A stretch of DNA of 64,000 bases. It comes from Phoronis australis. Its lineage: Eukaryota; Phoronida; Phoronidae. The stretch lies in the NCBI GenBank assembly GCA_002633005.1, contig NMRA01000180.1:626092-690091 (forward strand). The letters run 5' to 3'. Below the pieces are notes generated by a model that ran no database searches, was not told the origin of the DNA, and was given only the letters and a program-made list of their open reading frames with translations. Positions 48,701 to 60,400 of this stretch are shown piece after piece (the stretch's first letter is position 1; each line of letters begins with the position of its first letter). Position numbers and translations under genes: made by a program.

Positions 48701-51526
48701 TATGCTTTTACGCTGACAGGCTTTGTTTTGCAGACGGCTATCACATCGAACTTATTAAAACGCGTTACCGGAAGCGTTTCCATTGGAATAAGCTCAACAT
48801 CCCAAGTGAGCTCGCGAGTCGTGGCGTCGACGACGCCGAACTCCTGCCTAATTACCACTACCGTGACGACGCACTGCTACTGTGGAACGCGATCTTGGAA
48901 TATGCTAGGCAGATGGTCACCATCTACTACCTGTCTGACGCTGATGTAGTTGCAGACGATGAACTGCAGAACTTTATGAAGGAGGCAAGAATAACAATTC
49001 ATACTATTTTGAAAGAATTTTACACTTGCTAAGCTCGCGCTCTCATTTACAATCACCAATTTAATGTTGTTTGCGTGTGTAAGAACGACAGTTTGTGACT
49101 GTGTTGGGAAAAATTAAGTATCAATGTACATAAAAGCAGTAGATATTTTCTAATTCTAAAATACCAAAATATTATCACCCGGAATGCTTCGTCTCATATT
49201 TCAGCTTCACGCTCAAGCTTTCCCATTTGCTGAAGGTGACCTTGACAAGCAGTGTCCAGACAGTGTCCGTACATTGAGTGACCTAATCACCTTGGTCACC
49301 ATGGTCATATTCAACTGCTCCTGCCAACACGCTGCGGTCAACTTTGGCCAGTTCCACCACATGTCCTTTCCGACAGCGTATCCACTGGCTCTTCGCCAGC
49401 CACCACCAGATGTAAGTCACAGTCTAAAATTGCTTTGCTCTGTATGTTTGTTATGACGTCATTGTAACATTTTGGGCATACTTGTAGGGAGCGTGTAATA
49501 ACCCCCATAAATTGACCACATTTACGTATCACTGTAAATTGCTAAGGAATTGTAACATTATTACCTGGCTATGGACACTGCCAATCCTTCTCAACTCCCC
49601 TGGAGCATAAGATGGATGCAACCGTTGTAAGGTCACACGGGTCAATCCAAACACATAATAATAAAAATTCAAGTGCTAAATTGCCCCCGAGGTCAACTGA
49701 ATCTGAAAAAATCCAATACCTGCAAATGTTTTTGAAAATGTGATGTGACTCCACGATTCTATTCCTATTTGTGCCAAATCGCGTCATAACTGGCACATAT
49801 GTCATCACTGAACAACCGAATACTGCGGAGTAGTTTCAGACATTTGTGCACTTTTAGGTCTAGGGAACGGAAACAAAAGCACATTAGAAAGTTTTGCGAC
49901 GTCATTGGCAGAATTATTCTCCGCTAGTCACACGACTTTCCGATCTAGTTTTTACTCAAAATGCACGAACTGGTTGTACGGCAGAATTCACCTATGTGAG
50001 TTTGCAGCCATTACAAAGCGCTTTACGGCAAGGTTTTTGATGGTGGATTACGGAGCTTAAGATGCCCGACATTCTAGAAGAGTTCTCACCATTCTTGCAT
50101 TGGTCCTTAGTGCTGTTGCCTCGGCCAGCGTGTGTCTGCAATCTTTGAAGCGAAACACGTACATGCATCCTTACACACGTGTGCTTCACGAATTTTGAGT
50201 GGCTATAGTTACCAAGATCTAGTTAACACCAGTAAAAATCCTCAGCAGGCGCACATTCGTATCCTATTAGGGCTGGACCGATTGGTTTCCAATTTTATGG
50301 GAGCCAATCATTGGTGGCTCTTTGTTGACGAGTCATTTAGTGGGCATAAAATATGTAGCAATTTAGGGCTACAAAGCTGTTGGCTAAGATAGAGGACTTT
50401 AGTTTTGTCTGATACTGATCATGGAAGTCAATAATTTCAGACACATTTGCTTCAAGGCTTCACGATGGCATTCCGTGGCAGGGAGCCTAGGAAACACAAT
50501 TAGACATGCAGATTTAGATTTGCTCATATTTCATGACGTACACTAATTCTTCGTTCTATGGTTGTGCAGGAAACATTGAAACGGTAATGCGTTCTGTAGA
50601 AGCACTGCAACACTAAAAGCCAGATCATTTAAGGCCACGCAAAATTTACGGGAGTGCGACATCTATTGGTTTGCGGGTATGCTGTAAACCTTACTATTGT
50701 AGCTTTTTGAATTGCCGGGTAAAATTCACTGTTTCCATTCCACAAGCGAAGAATTTTTGCCCTAGGTGCTTCACGAGAGTCTACGGAACGCATCCCTGGC
50801 TTCCCTTTGCCAAGCTTCTGAAAATACATTTTATCTATGAACTGTTTTGCAGCGGAAGTGGAACATAGAAATGATAGACATTATGGCTGCGCTACCCGAC
50901 AAGACACTAACTGTAGCTGCAGCGGCCATTACGCATGCTCTGACAAGATATACCGACACAGAGGTAATTTGTTGTACTAGAATTTTAAAATTCCTACCTC
51001 CTGCATTCAGTCACGTTTTTGCATGGTGTAGTAACGGGGAACTCGAAATTAACCAGAAGTCGCAGATGGAGCAACAGATCATCCGATAACAGTGCCTGAT
51101 TTCTACTAAATCATCTGGGTCCTTTATCACATGATCGTCCAAATGATGACGAACCGATTTACGCTCTCAGTCCATTCAACCATTCAGTGAATAGGCAATG
51201 GTTACCGTAGTTAGTTGTACAAGTGATTTCAAATGACATTGGAGAAGTAATCAACGATTGGGCTGACGTGTAGCCTACATTTCGGTCTTCCCAAGTAGAA
51301 CAGGTTTCGTCAGTTAACTGATCAAGGAACGTTTGATTCATTTCAGGTGTTCCTCGGGGAGTTTCCTGAAGAAATATTTGTCGAGGACCAGGCTCTGGCT
51401 GCGCAGGCGAATTTGCGACAAAATCTCTACGAAGTCACGCAAATAATCGAAAGAAGAAATGTGGATAGAGAATTTAAATACCTCTATCTTCTCCCTGAAA
51501 GAATTCCATCCAGTATTGCCGCTTAA
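33777..51526 (+). CDS. Lipoxygenase LOX-B (PLAT plus lipoxygenase domain), 11 exons
   Basis: Exons: 33777-33793 (predicted), 35809-35900, 38019-38179, 42950-43231, 44484-44584, 45268-45472, 45895-46336, 48734-48984, 49205-49411, 50853-50963, 51347-51526. Their sum is 2049 nt (682 aa). Exons 2 to 11 match LOX-A in phase, and all but exon 4 (94 versus 93 codons) in length, so the genes are tandem paralogues. The PLAT domain begins HYTAEVYTS and contains GTDDDVHLSIHG. Iron ligands are H371 and H376 (HLMGTH), H559, N563 (QHAAVNFGQF) and the carboxylate of A682. The Coffa position is G414 instead of Ala, predicting R-hydroperoxides. Intron 8 has a GC donor (GAG|gcaaga). Intron 3 (4.8 kb) holds a TTAA transposon and two MITEs; intron 7 holds a tandem duplication containing part of exon 7. 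The first exon is inferred from phase only. Confidence 0.92.
34288..34362 (+). repeat. tRNA-derived sequence (SINE head) in LOX-B intron 1
   Basis: An A box TGGTCCAGATGG and, about 50 bases on, a B box AGAGTTCGGGTCCC match the internal RNA polymerase III promoter. Stems of a real tRNA do not form well. A SINE remnant is likely. Confidence 0.5.
34400..35808. other. LOX-B intron 1; no other gene recognised
   Basis: AT-rich. A minus-strand open frame at 34331-34672 encodes a Leu-rich peptide but shows no family signature I trust. Confidence 0.4.
36597..36782 (+). repeat. Tandem duplication, two 93-bp units, LOX-B intron 2
   Basis: Units 36597-36689 and 36690-36782 both begin GACCAGAAACCATTATGTTT and end in an A-run. 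They differ at only a few positions. Confidence 0.85.
36950..37750. repeat. Degenerate repeats carrying CCTAGTGG cores, LOX-B intron 2
   Basis: GTATTCTG followed by a CCTAGTGG core occurs at about 36966 and 37320. CTCCTAGTG occurs at about 37188 and 37592, and CCCCCTAATGGGC at about 37732. The copy at 37329-37342, GCCACCTAGTGGCC, reads GGCCACTAGGTGGC on the other strand, close to the bilaterian CTCF core. The flanks GAAATTTG and CACATATG also recur, so these are decayed copies of one sequence. Confidence 0.5.
39411..39580. mobile_element. MITE with CAGGGGCGGATCCAGG-type ends, LOX-B intron 3
   Basis: The left end is GCAGACCAGGGGCGGATCC, and the right end CCCTCTAAATCCGGCACTGC is a reverse-complement relative. 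The same kind of ends bound about 59026-59339. Non-coding. Confidence 0.55.
40299..40510 (+). mobile_element. MITE family D, LOX-B intron 3
   Basis: Left end CATGCGCGCACCCAGG, right end TTGGGTGCGCCCATG. The interior shares GGTCC, GAAATTCGAGCCCCC and CATATTAAA with the 48388-48632 copy. Confidence 0.75.
40810..42364. mobile_element. Non-autonomous TTAA-target DNA transposon, copy 2, LOX-B intron 3
   Basis: Inverted relative to 4283-5966. TTAA abuts both ends (40806-40809 and 42365-42368). The ends AGGAAAATGCCACCC and GGGTGGCATTCTCCT are inverted repeats. Most of the 1555-bp interior aligns to copy 1 with small indels; it has one copy of the GC-rich CGGGCC block where copy 1 has two. No transposase frame. 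Confidence 0.8.
46226..46989 (+). repeat. Tandem duplication unit 1 (exon 7 end plus intron 7 start)
   Basis: This 764-bp unit recurs at 46991-47754 with only a handful of differences. The two are separated by a single N at 46990. The unit starts inside LOX-B exon 7, so its last 111 coding bases exist twice. The N at the exact junction suggests two overlapping contigs, possibly of different haplotypes, placed side by side. Confidence 0.9.
46991..47754 (+). repeat. Tandem duplication unit 2
   Basis: Repeats 46226-46989. Its copy of the exon 7 end keeps the Gly at the Coffa position and keeps the frame; substitutions include ATA to ATG in the Ile codon before PHTR. Confidence 0.9.
47817..47841 (+). 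repeat. AATT microsatellite
   Basis: Six tandem AATT units in LOX-B intron 7. Confidence 0.9.
48388..48632 (+). mobile_element. MITE family D, LOX-B intron 7
   Basis: Ends CATGTGCGCACCCAG and CTGGGTGCGCGCATG are an almost perfect inverted repeat. This is the best-preserved copy, 245 bp, with GGGGGGCTCGGGGGG after the left end. Confidence 0.8.
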
Positions 51527-51844
51527 AACATTGGGTTTTATTTTGTAGGGCTTATAGAAAAGGATACTTTTTCACTTTTCAGTATCACAGTATGCGCTTA
51601 ATGAAATAGCACACTGAAAATCGAATTGTTCTGTAGTACCAGAAACATACTATGCAACGTTCAAGAACATCGTTATATTATTGCATCAATTTTATTGTGT
51701 AGCATAGAGTGAAAAATTCTTTCTGCCGAGGCTTTAATGTGATTTCTTAGAAAAGTATTTAGGTGATTATATATATGGTTAGTGATGTCTATGTGAAGTT
51801 CATGTATGCAATTTCAATTTCTGACTGATGAATATTTAGGTGAA

Positions 51845-51850
51845 AATAAA
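51845..51850 (+). promoter_or_regulatory. Candidate polyadenylation signal of LOX-B (AATAAA)
   Basis: Canonical AATAAA 319 bases after the LOX-B stop codon. Confidence 0.5.
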
Positions 51851-52299
51851 CACGTTTGAGGAAACATTTTAGATATTTTACAAAAGTTGTAGGCTCTCTA
51901 CGTACAACTGTTTTGCATGTTTATAATTGTCTAGAAAGAATCTAGGTGCACTCAACACTCAAGAATACTTTGGAGGCGTCAACGTCGAAACTTTTGTGGC
52001 AAAGAGGCATAAGAAATAAGATAATGGCTGCTATATTTCAATACTGGCCATGTCTTATCACAAGGCAGAAATAAAATGAAACAATGATAACATTTACAAA
52101 AGCATGTAACGAAAAACACAGGGCACACTGAACAATACGGAACTCGATTGCAGGCATGGAGAACGGAGCTTACGATCTGCACGTCCAAGGTAGGCTTTTC
52201 ACAATTAAGTAGCAAAGTCTTCAAATGAAGGTCATTCTTTACATACCGAATGGAGTTGTTATCTACTATCTAGTGATTCTCCGGCTGTGCAAGGTCAGT

Positions 52300-52565
52300 G
52301 CATACGAATGTATGTATGCATGTACGTCTGTATGTATGCACTTGTGTACGTAGGCCTACTTATGTGAGTTCGTATGTATGCATGTGCATTTGGTCGTATG
52401 TATGTATGTGCATGCATGCATGAATACAAACGATCAAATGCACATGCACCCATGCTACCACAAATAAGTAGGCCTACGTACACAAGTGCACAAATGTATG
52501 CATGCAAACGTTCATGCTTACATACACACATGCACACATACATACATACATACGTACCTACATAC
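52300..52565. repeat. Long imperfect palindrome with TATG/CATA repeats
   Basis: Left arm (about 52310-52415) is rich in GTATGTATGCA and contains CACTTGTGTACGTAGGCCTA. The right arm (about 52425-52565) contains the reverse complement TAGGCCTACGTACACAAGTG and CATACATACATA runs. CATGTGCATTTGGTCG in the left arm pairs with CGATCAAATGCACATG in the right. The strands could form a long hairpin or cruciform. Confidence 0.8.
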
Positions 52566-52569
52566 GTAC

Positions 52570-54700
52570 ACTACTAAAGCAAACTTCTAGCATTACATCT
52601 CAATTAAAGGGAAATTATAGGCGAGAGAAGTTTTATTCTCAGAAGAGCTTCAGCACGGATTCGATGAAACTGCAACATCCTTGGTCACAAAGTCACACTC
52701 TAACGGCAGAGCTAGAATCTCAATCCATAAATGGCAGATTATTTCAAGCGGAATTTGTAAAATCACCGGCCTTGATTTCAGCAAATGTCTGACAAACAGC
52801 GACGAGAAACGGCATTTTGCAATCTTAAAAAAGCGCCTTTTTGTTTTGTGTTTTAGTCAAAGTTTACTTCAAGAAGTCTCTATCATCTAGCAACAATATC
52901 AAACAAGCGTTTTTCGGTAGTAAAACGGACAACGTCCCTTTAAATGACGGCCCATGACTCAAAATTTAGCTTGAAAAGGCATTTTCACTATTGCACGCTT
53001 AGAACACCTTCAGCTGTCATACAGAGTTTTATAATTTGTTCAACCTCGAAGTTTCTTTGTTGTTTGGGTTTGCTGACGACTCCAGTCTCATCACCTGGAA
53101 CACAATTTCACTTTTACTTTTCTATAGTACAAGTATTTACTTTTGTTACTTTGAACGTAATTCCGACACTATTTTGAACTTTATTCTTAAGCGGTAGCGC
53201 CAGTTGTCGATTGGACGAACAGTAAAGCCTGAACCGTCTTTTTTTGATGGGAAAGAGTAAAATTGAGCTGTACAACCCGAATGGTCTTATGCAGGAAGTT
53301 TGAATTTAGGCTACGTATTGTCATAATATTAGTCTGGGTTTGTTCCTCATTCAGGTTAGAGCTGAGTTGAATGCTTGATAAGAGTTGCCACATAGTTATT
53401 GCTGAAGAACAAGATGGTCAAGTTGTTGGTCACGGTTGCTTCGATATAGTGTCTCTGGTGGGAGCAGTATGGACATCAGAGAAATCACAGAAGTTTTATA
53501 ATAACCATCAAGCAAGGAAGAAATATGCGTTAACAGTGGGGTGGAAAACGCCTGTGAAGAAAGTGAATTTTGACACCAGACTATGGTGGATACATCGGCT
53601 TTAGACACTTCCGGTCACCCTAAAAGTAGCCTTGGTGCAAAGCTGTAATATATTAATAAAGCATAAAAATATTTCTAGGTGATCAGCGCACGTCTGGTAC
53701 AACGTGTATCAGACCGCCTACAATTAAAAAAAAGCTGTACACTAAAGGTTAATTAGTCTTTGTACAGCTTGGTGACGGGCTATGTACTGAAATAATGCAG
53801 TACTCACCATAGTTTCAGGAGAACGGTTATATATGTATCTCGTCTCCAACAACGCCTATGTAACTGTCCGCTGGTAGTGGGCCAAAGCTGTAAAACATTT
53901 TTATTCCGATGTTTAGTGATAACGTATCTGCCACTATTATGATTCCAAAATTTTGAAGGTCTGAGATATTTTACGGTTCAGGTAACCACGAGGACAATTT
54001 GGTACAGGGAATTTTTTATAGAGTTATGTGTTTGTGGGTAAATCGGTGTGCTCCGACAACGGTTGAATCCATTACATGCTCCCAGGAAGTTAAAAAGTGA
54101 CCACGTGCTTCACAGCTAATGATGGTTATCTGGTAAACCAACCCTTAAATTAATAGATTTAGAAGTCCGCACAGTGAAAGTGTAAAATCAAGAGCCATAC
54201 TCATCACACTCGAATTGCACATCAAACATTAACCCGTAGGCGTCGAAAATGCAATCGTGTGAGCACATTTATCTTAAGAAATAATACAGCGAATATAACT
54301 GCAGGGAAATCAAGCTCTTCGAAAGAACTTATTCACTCGAAGATTCGACTTTTTTGTCACTCCGCCATTTGCACTGTTTAATCTACCGGTGAACTCACTG
54401 CATGGCGTCACCAAGTCAAAAACTAAGGATAGAAGATGGCAGCTGTTATTAGAGCAAGGTAAAAAGAATCGAAATATGACCGGTAAGACTGCTTGCGGTT
54501 TTCTAAACGTGTCAAGAGAATTTGATTTTGTTAGTACTAACTCACTGAACAATTTAAGTTCCTAACATTCTTTTGGTTTACATCCACTTCACCAAGTGGT
54601 GAAAAGCCCCCCTGGTGGAACTTCAGTTCTGTACAAGAGCTGAGCATTGACTACTTGATTGTTATGAAACTCCAAGCCTGTCACTTCGAATTCCAAGTCT
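52570..54700. other. No gene recognised
   Basis: Short open frames only. One at 53371-53604 encodes 77 residues without a family pattern I recognise. A small hairpin (AAGCTGTACA / TGTACAGCTT) lies at about 53730-53768. Confidence 0.4.
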
Positions 54701-54708
54701 GACACTAG

Positions 54709-55260
54709 GTAACGCGTGTGTGTTTTACACGTTTACGCGTGCATATTTTAGACGTTTACGCGTGAGCGTGAACTTTTAAATTGATGCGGTTTCCGATTCC
54801 TGAGCCAATGAACGGAGGAAGTACATTCACCAGATGACGTCAACGATCGCGTAATTAATAACCCCACTTGACACCTCCATTAACGTGTAAAATTCAGAAT
54901 TGTGCAGGAGAATGGGTAACAGACTGCGAATTGACGACATTTTGAGAGAACTGCAAGGGTTTCATGTCCATAACTCCCGGTGATGTCATTGTGTAACAAG
55001 AACTGTCATTCGGCACTTCATGTCAATTATATGACTTGGGGTCAAGCACCTTTCGGGGTTGGGCTGAATTGCGTTCAGCGGTCGCGTTAACTCGTCTTGG
55101 CAGAGCATTAACCGGTTACAAAATAGATTAACGTGTAAATGAGTCAACGCGAAAGTATTGACCTGTAAAGCCCGCGTTACCTACAGATAGACTTGGCATT
55201 CCATACTGCCAGTTGTCAACGCGTGTGGGTTTTACACGTTAATGTGTACAGGCTTGACTC
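54709..55260. repeat. Unit bounded by direct ACGCGTGTG-TTTTACACGTT repeats
   Basis: AACGCGTGTGTGTTTTACAC near 54712 and AACGCGTGTGGGTTTTACAC near 55218 are direct repeats. Between them TTAACGTGTAAA and its variants recur several times on both strands. This looks like the ends and subterminal repeats of a transposon; class unknown. Confidence 0.5.
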
Positions 55261-55615
55261 ATTAACGTGCTTATTTATTCCGTAACGGTTTAATACGTTG
55301 CAAAGATGGGTGTTCACCACGACCGAGGCTGGTACATAGAGGCCAGAAGGGGTTCGTTATTTAGACTTCGGTATACATCCGCACTTAAATACGACAGCTT
55401 GACCCTTTCATTTATGGGTGAATATTATCCAGTAACTTACAGAAGCAGTAGAATCCGTTACTGTTGCTGTCTTGCTGAAGTTAATATAAATAATGCAATG
55501 AGAAATGAACCCAGAGAAGAGCCTTGTGGCCGAGGGGGGCTGAAGTGTTAATGATATGGTGAGCGGACGGTTTCCCAGACACTGATTTCAACTCTTTGAA
55601 GCAATCATAATAATA

Positions 55616-55654
55616 ACTAGCTGGAACCCGTGCTTCGCACCGTTACCAGCTAGT
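55616..55654. repeat. Short hairpin
   Basis: ACTAGCTGG and CCAGCTAGT pair around GTGC-TTC-GCAC, giving a two-part hairpin of 39 bases. Confidence 0.6.
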
Positions 55655-56307
55655 GTAAGCGAATCAGCTTTAGTCAGTTTACCCTAGACATGGGAAGTTG
55701 CCCTTGTTATACATGCTTCAGTTAACAAACCAAAACATCACCTATGAAAGCTGTGCTGTTATCAATACTTTTAAGTATTATTTGCTATTGTCGTCCATTT
55801 TGTTACCTTATCGAATTTCATTTTTTGTTGAAATCCATCGTTATAGTTATTTCACCGTACACAAATGTGATGGTGGCAATACCACGAAGTAGATACACGT
55901 ATTGTGTTTTTATTACCATTCCTCAAATTCACATGTACAGGTCTTTTCATGAATGTACGTTTCACGTGTTTAGCTGCAGTGAACGAAGTCCTCAATCAAA
56001 CTTGGTGCTATTCCCATCACAGTAGAGCATAGAGTCGATTGCTGAGCAATTAGAATGTGGCAAAGCCTGGAGAAAGCGCAGGGGCATTGGCATCATATAA
56101 AAACAGCTTCTGCGGGACACGTGTCACACAGTGTTCGTCTTTCAGCAACTAATAAATGTGCTGGCCCACTGGGTCAGTTACTTGAATATGAGATCGCATC
56201 CACATACGGCCTATATATGAAAGTTTACGGGCCCCGCCTTAAATCTACTGGCCCAAGGCCACCATGTATTTCGAACGCTGGTCTCACACTGTGTTTTCTT
56301 CCAAAAA

Positions 56308-56505
56308 AATCTACAGTGTCGACGTTTGCAAAATATCGAATTCGAGACACCCCTCGAGCAATGCGGGCAAGTGTCTGAGACAGATAGTCGAAATATTGAA
56401 TACGGAACTGTTGTTAAATATTGCTAAAGCACTACGTGAATCAGGCCCGAACCCCCTCACCCCGCGGGAAAGGTACAGCCCCAGCCTCTCCGTTAATTAA
56501 AGCGT
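56308..56505 (+). repeat. Dispersed repeat family R2, copy 2
   Basis: Matches 27548-27755 in the same orientation, including GTCGACGTTTGCAA, AAATATTGCTAAAGCACTAC and CCGCGGGAAAGGTAC. Confidence 0.7.
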
Positions 56506-59025
56506 GAATATGAGTCCCTACCCCGTGTACTTGGGTGCGTGGATCGTGTTTCGTGAGGCTGTTCCCGTGTTTGTGAGTTAGTGGACGGTGTTTGCAGGTC
56601 CGTGAGTCGTGTTCATGCGTCCATGCTCCGTGTTTATGAGTCCGTTGACCGTGTAGTCTAGGTACCTTGAATAAGCTGCCGGTATTTGCCATGAGTAGTC
56701 GAAACACATGTCTGTTGTGTGAGCATATTTTATATCCGGAACTTGAAAACTTCATGCACATTGTAGTTCAAAGGTCAGCACAATAAACTGAGAAAGAGCA
56801 AATTGCGCTACGCTTTCGCCGGATTTATAGCATGAGGAACCCTTTCCAGCTGAAAATTGACCGTCGGACGGCCTTCGTCCGACGGTTGGAGTTTGCTAAT
56901 GCGATCACAATAGCCCATTGAATTCAGTCCAGCTGCCTGGCCTGCTTGGTCACGTACGTAATCCTTTAATGACACCTCATTATGCCATAAAACTACGTGC
57001 CTGTCGACTATTGGCAAAAAAATAAAGTTTATTTTAAAAATCTACCTGCCTAACCGAATTCCTCGCGAAAATCTAAGCATTTTAGAACTTTGAATTTTCT
57101 TTCTAGGCCAGAAAATAAAGTTTTTANGATGTGATAGCAGACGATGAGCTGCAAAACTTTATGAAGGAGGTAAGCACAGGTATGCCGGTAGGTCTGCCGA
57201 AATGCCGTCTATCAATTTCCTCCTGTCGTTATATTAACGCCTCATAGTATCTCTCACTAAGCCTTAGTTTGTCTTACAAGCTGATAATCGGTGATTTATC
57301 TCCTCAAATTTGTTGTACTAGTTTTGAGTCTATACATACCGTTATATAGACATGTCTGTTGTGCGCGACTAAGTATATCAGTATTGATTGTTGTGTTCAC
57401 ACTTCTCAAATTTATTGAATTACCTCTACTGCTTGTGTGTGACTTCAACTCCACTTGGAGGGCTTCCCATCCGCTGAAGGTGATCTTGACAAGCAGTGTC
57501 CAGACAGCGTCCGTACAGTGAGCGACTTGACCACCACCATGGCTATGATCATTTTCACCTGCTCTTGCCAGCATGCGGCTGTCAACTTCGGCCAATTTCA
57601 TCACATGTCGAACCCACTAGCTTATCCACTAGCGCTTCGCGAGCCTCCTCCGCAGGTTAGTTTTCTACTGGGCTCCGTGGTAATCTAGTATGCAGCATGC
57701 AAGTATGAGCACGTGTGTACTGGAATGGGAATGGGAACCAATGACAAAACACTCTTTTACTTTCATTAGCGCATAGAACTCAAGCCCTGGAATGCATCTG
57801 CGATCTCGCAGCCGCTGAGGTTGCGTCCCGCATACGTGAGAGTTGTTTACATTAATTTGTTCGGGTGTATATACTTGCTATGGAGTTTACCGTCATTTTA
57901 ATGACACTAAATTCTTTTACACAAAGTGAATTTGGTAAAAACCCGAAAAATGTTGGTAGAGTCTTGAAGTGGGATGGTATCTAGAAGGATTTAGAATCAA
58001 AGAAGGTTCGTTACGTTGAACTGAGAAGGCTTTAAAATGTTGTGAAAAACCGCTATAAAGAACGAGAGGGTAGATATTTCGCATGCATGAAGCCTTACGT
58101 GCGTTCAGTAGGGACCAGAATCTCGCGAAAACACAGGAGCACGCAAGACTCGCGATATATCGCCGTGCCTAACAAGCGAACATGCGAAACACGAGATCAC
58201 ACTAGCTTCATTACCGAGAGATTCTATGCGTCTACGAAATTGTTAGTTTTTGAAATACGGGCGAATAAAAATTCTAGTTACCACAGAGTTTCTAATTTTC
58301 CCCCCACTTTTGATAAATGCGCGCATGCGCTGTCAGGCATTCAACTAACAGCTGACTGACCAGAGGGATGTTATGGCAGATTATCGTGTGTGATCACATT
58401 CTGAATCTGGGCTCGACAGCACAGAATGACGCAAGCCGGTGAAGCAAAATAATTCCATGTCCATTTCAGAATGTATTTGAATACTGCTACACTTCTATAA
58501 CTAATTTTAAGCAGTTAGGACTTAATCAATTGCCTCTTAATCGGATTGACTGCTGCTTGAAGTTGCCATTGCTGTGTTTACATCAAAGGCCAAAGATCAC
58601 ATTCTCCATACAAGGAAATGCACTCCATGTCTTAATTGCTATACCAAATAAGGGGACGTTCTTTACTTTGTGGGAGTAAATCGACAAGTAGGCAAATACA
58701 CTTTAATTTTGATGTGAGCACCTCTCAAAATATACAGAAATGACACATTGGTAGTTTTGGGATATCCTGTAGGCCTTCAATTCATACAAAATCCAATATA
58801 GTACGATAACAAGCTGACAGTAACGGAACGGGTGAACAGAAGCTGCAAAATTGTCGGTTGGGTTTTCTTCCAAAATGACATGCACCAACTCGCGCTGAGA
58901 AATATCGGGAAAATAAATATGATGAGAAACAATCCCCGGCGAAACTCATCATCTGTGACGTCACTCAACGGCCCAGTCAGTGCTATGAATTTGGCCGAAA
59001 CTACTAAGCGAACACACAGAACTAG

Positions 59026-59339
59026 CATGGGCGGATTTAGGGGTGGGCGGAGGCCTTGGCTGCCGGAAGCAAAATGAAACAACAGCAGCGTGAAGCGTGA
59101 GGAAATAATGAGTTCAGCAACTTGGACCGGTAGCGGACGAGGGGGGAGGGGGGCTTGGACGGAATCGTGTTTTCCTGTTTTTTTTTAGTCCATCGATAGA
59201 TATCTTGAACAAAAGGTCCACATCCCTGGTCCCCGCCCCCACAACTTTCGGGCCGCCTGTGCACGTACAACCGCGCTTTGCCCAATTCCCCGAGGCAACA
59301 TGTTGGGCCCCCCGTTATGGTATCCTAGGTCCGCCACTG
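59026..59339. mobile_element. MITE-like unit with GGCGGATTTAGG ends
   Basis: GGGCGGATTTAGGGG at the left and TCCTAGGTCCGCCACTG at the right are inverted. The counterpart in the other duplicate (about 21560-21775) keeps only the right end. Confidence 0.5.
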
Positions 59340-60238
59340 ACCAGATACTTTGCCTGTGAAGGCCCGGTACCCTAGAAGTGCTTAGTAATATGCAAGTTGA
59401 AGAGAAGGCAAAATGTTCAGCTGAGACGATACGGGACACGTCTAGACAACCAGCTGGGGGGGGGGGGGGGNGTGGAATTACAATGCTGTGGTTCTAAACT
59501 TTTGACTTAATCAGACTGGGCTTCTGATATTCAACATGTTGTGTAGTTCTTTATACAATGTACATCCAGGTACAAGGAGGCGCATTATCCCGGTCAAAAT
59601 CAACGACAGTGAACTTACAAACTGACGTAACAAAGAAAATGAATCCTGAGTTCACCACTGTTAGATGGATATTTTAGGAGCATTACATTTTCTGATTGTT
59701 CCATAAAGGCGAATTCGTCTATGTCAAAAAAAATTCAAGCAATCGTATAATCCTCTGTGGTTATTTATCTCTCCGGTCTGTGAAGTGTCGAGTCAACACA
59801 CTCACTAACATGTCGGTCCCACTCAGTCGGCGGTGTTCGTCTCTGGGACCTACTTCACAATGTCTCATATACCTCTTTATATAATACGTTAGCAACAGTG
59901 AGGTAGCAGATTCCACTTCGAGTACAAGAATCTGAATCAGGGCTCTAGAGGTATTTTCAAAACAGAAGTGAAAACTTCCAGAAAAGTATAACACTCCCCA
60001 ATCGACGGTCTCTCTATCGGCTCGACCGTTACCAGAAAAAAACTGTAACGTAAACATTTCAACCGATTAATGTCACAGTTTGAAAAGTTCCCATCCTAAA
60101 TTTAGTCATCAGTTAATGACTACCTGAATAATACCTCTACGATTACGTGTACTGAAGTACGATTGTCTTTATAATATGCCCCCTATTATTCTCCAAGATA
60201 CCATTTGGCAGTTGGGGGTGCGAATTACTGACTAGCAT

Positions 60239-60400
60239 ATGCGCGCACCCGGTGGGGGGAGGNGAGGTCGGAAGGGCGAATGCACAATGCATAAGCCTTG
60301 ATCAAACCCCCGTTTACCTTTTTTGTTTTAGTAATAAGGTCCAAAAGCCCAAAAAGTCGAGACCCCTGCATCCTTACATTTTAGATTGGACGCGCGCATG
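60239..60400 (+). mobile_element. MITE family D, duplicate of 23115-23269
   Basis: Ends ATGCGCGCACCC and GGACGCGCGCATG. An N at 60263 interrupts the G-run. Confidence 0.65.

Noticed and set aside
55306-55551. 81-residue open frame after the ACGCGTGTG repeats
   Set aside because: No family pattern and no clear relation to the repeat; not supported as a gene.
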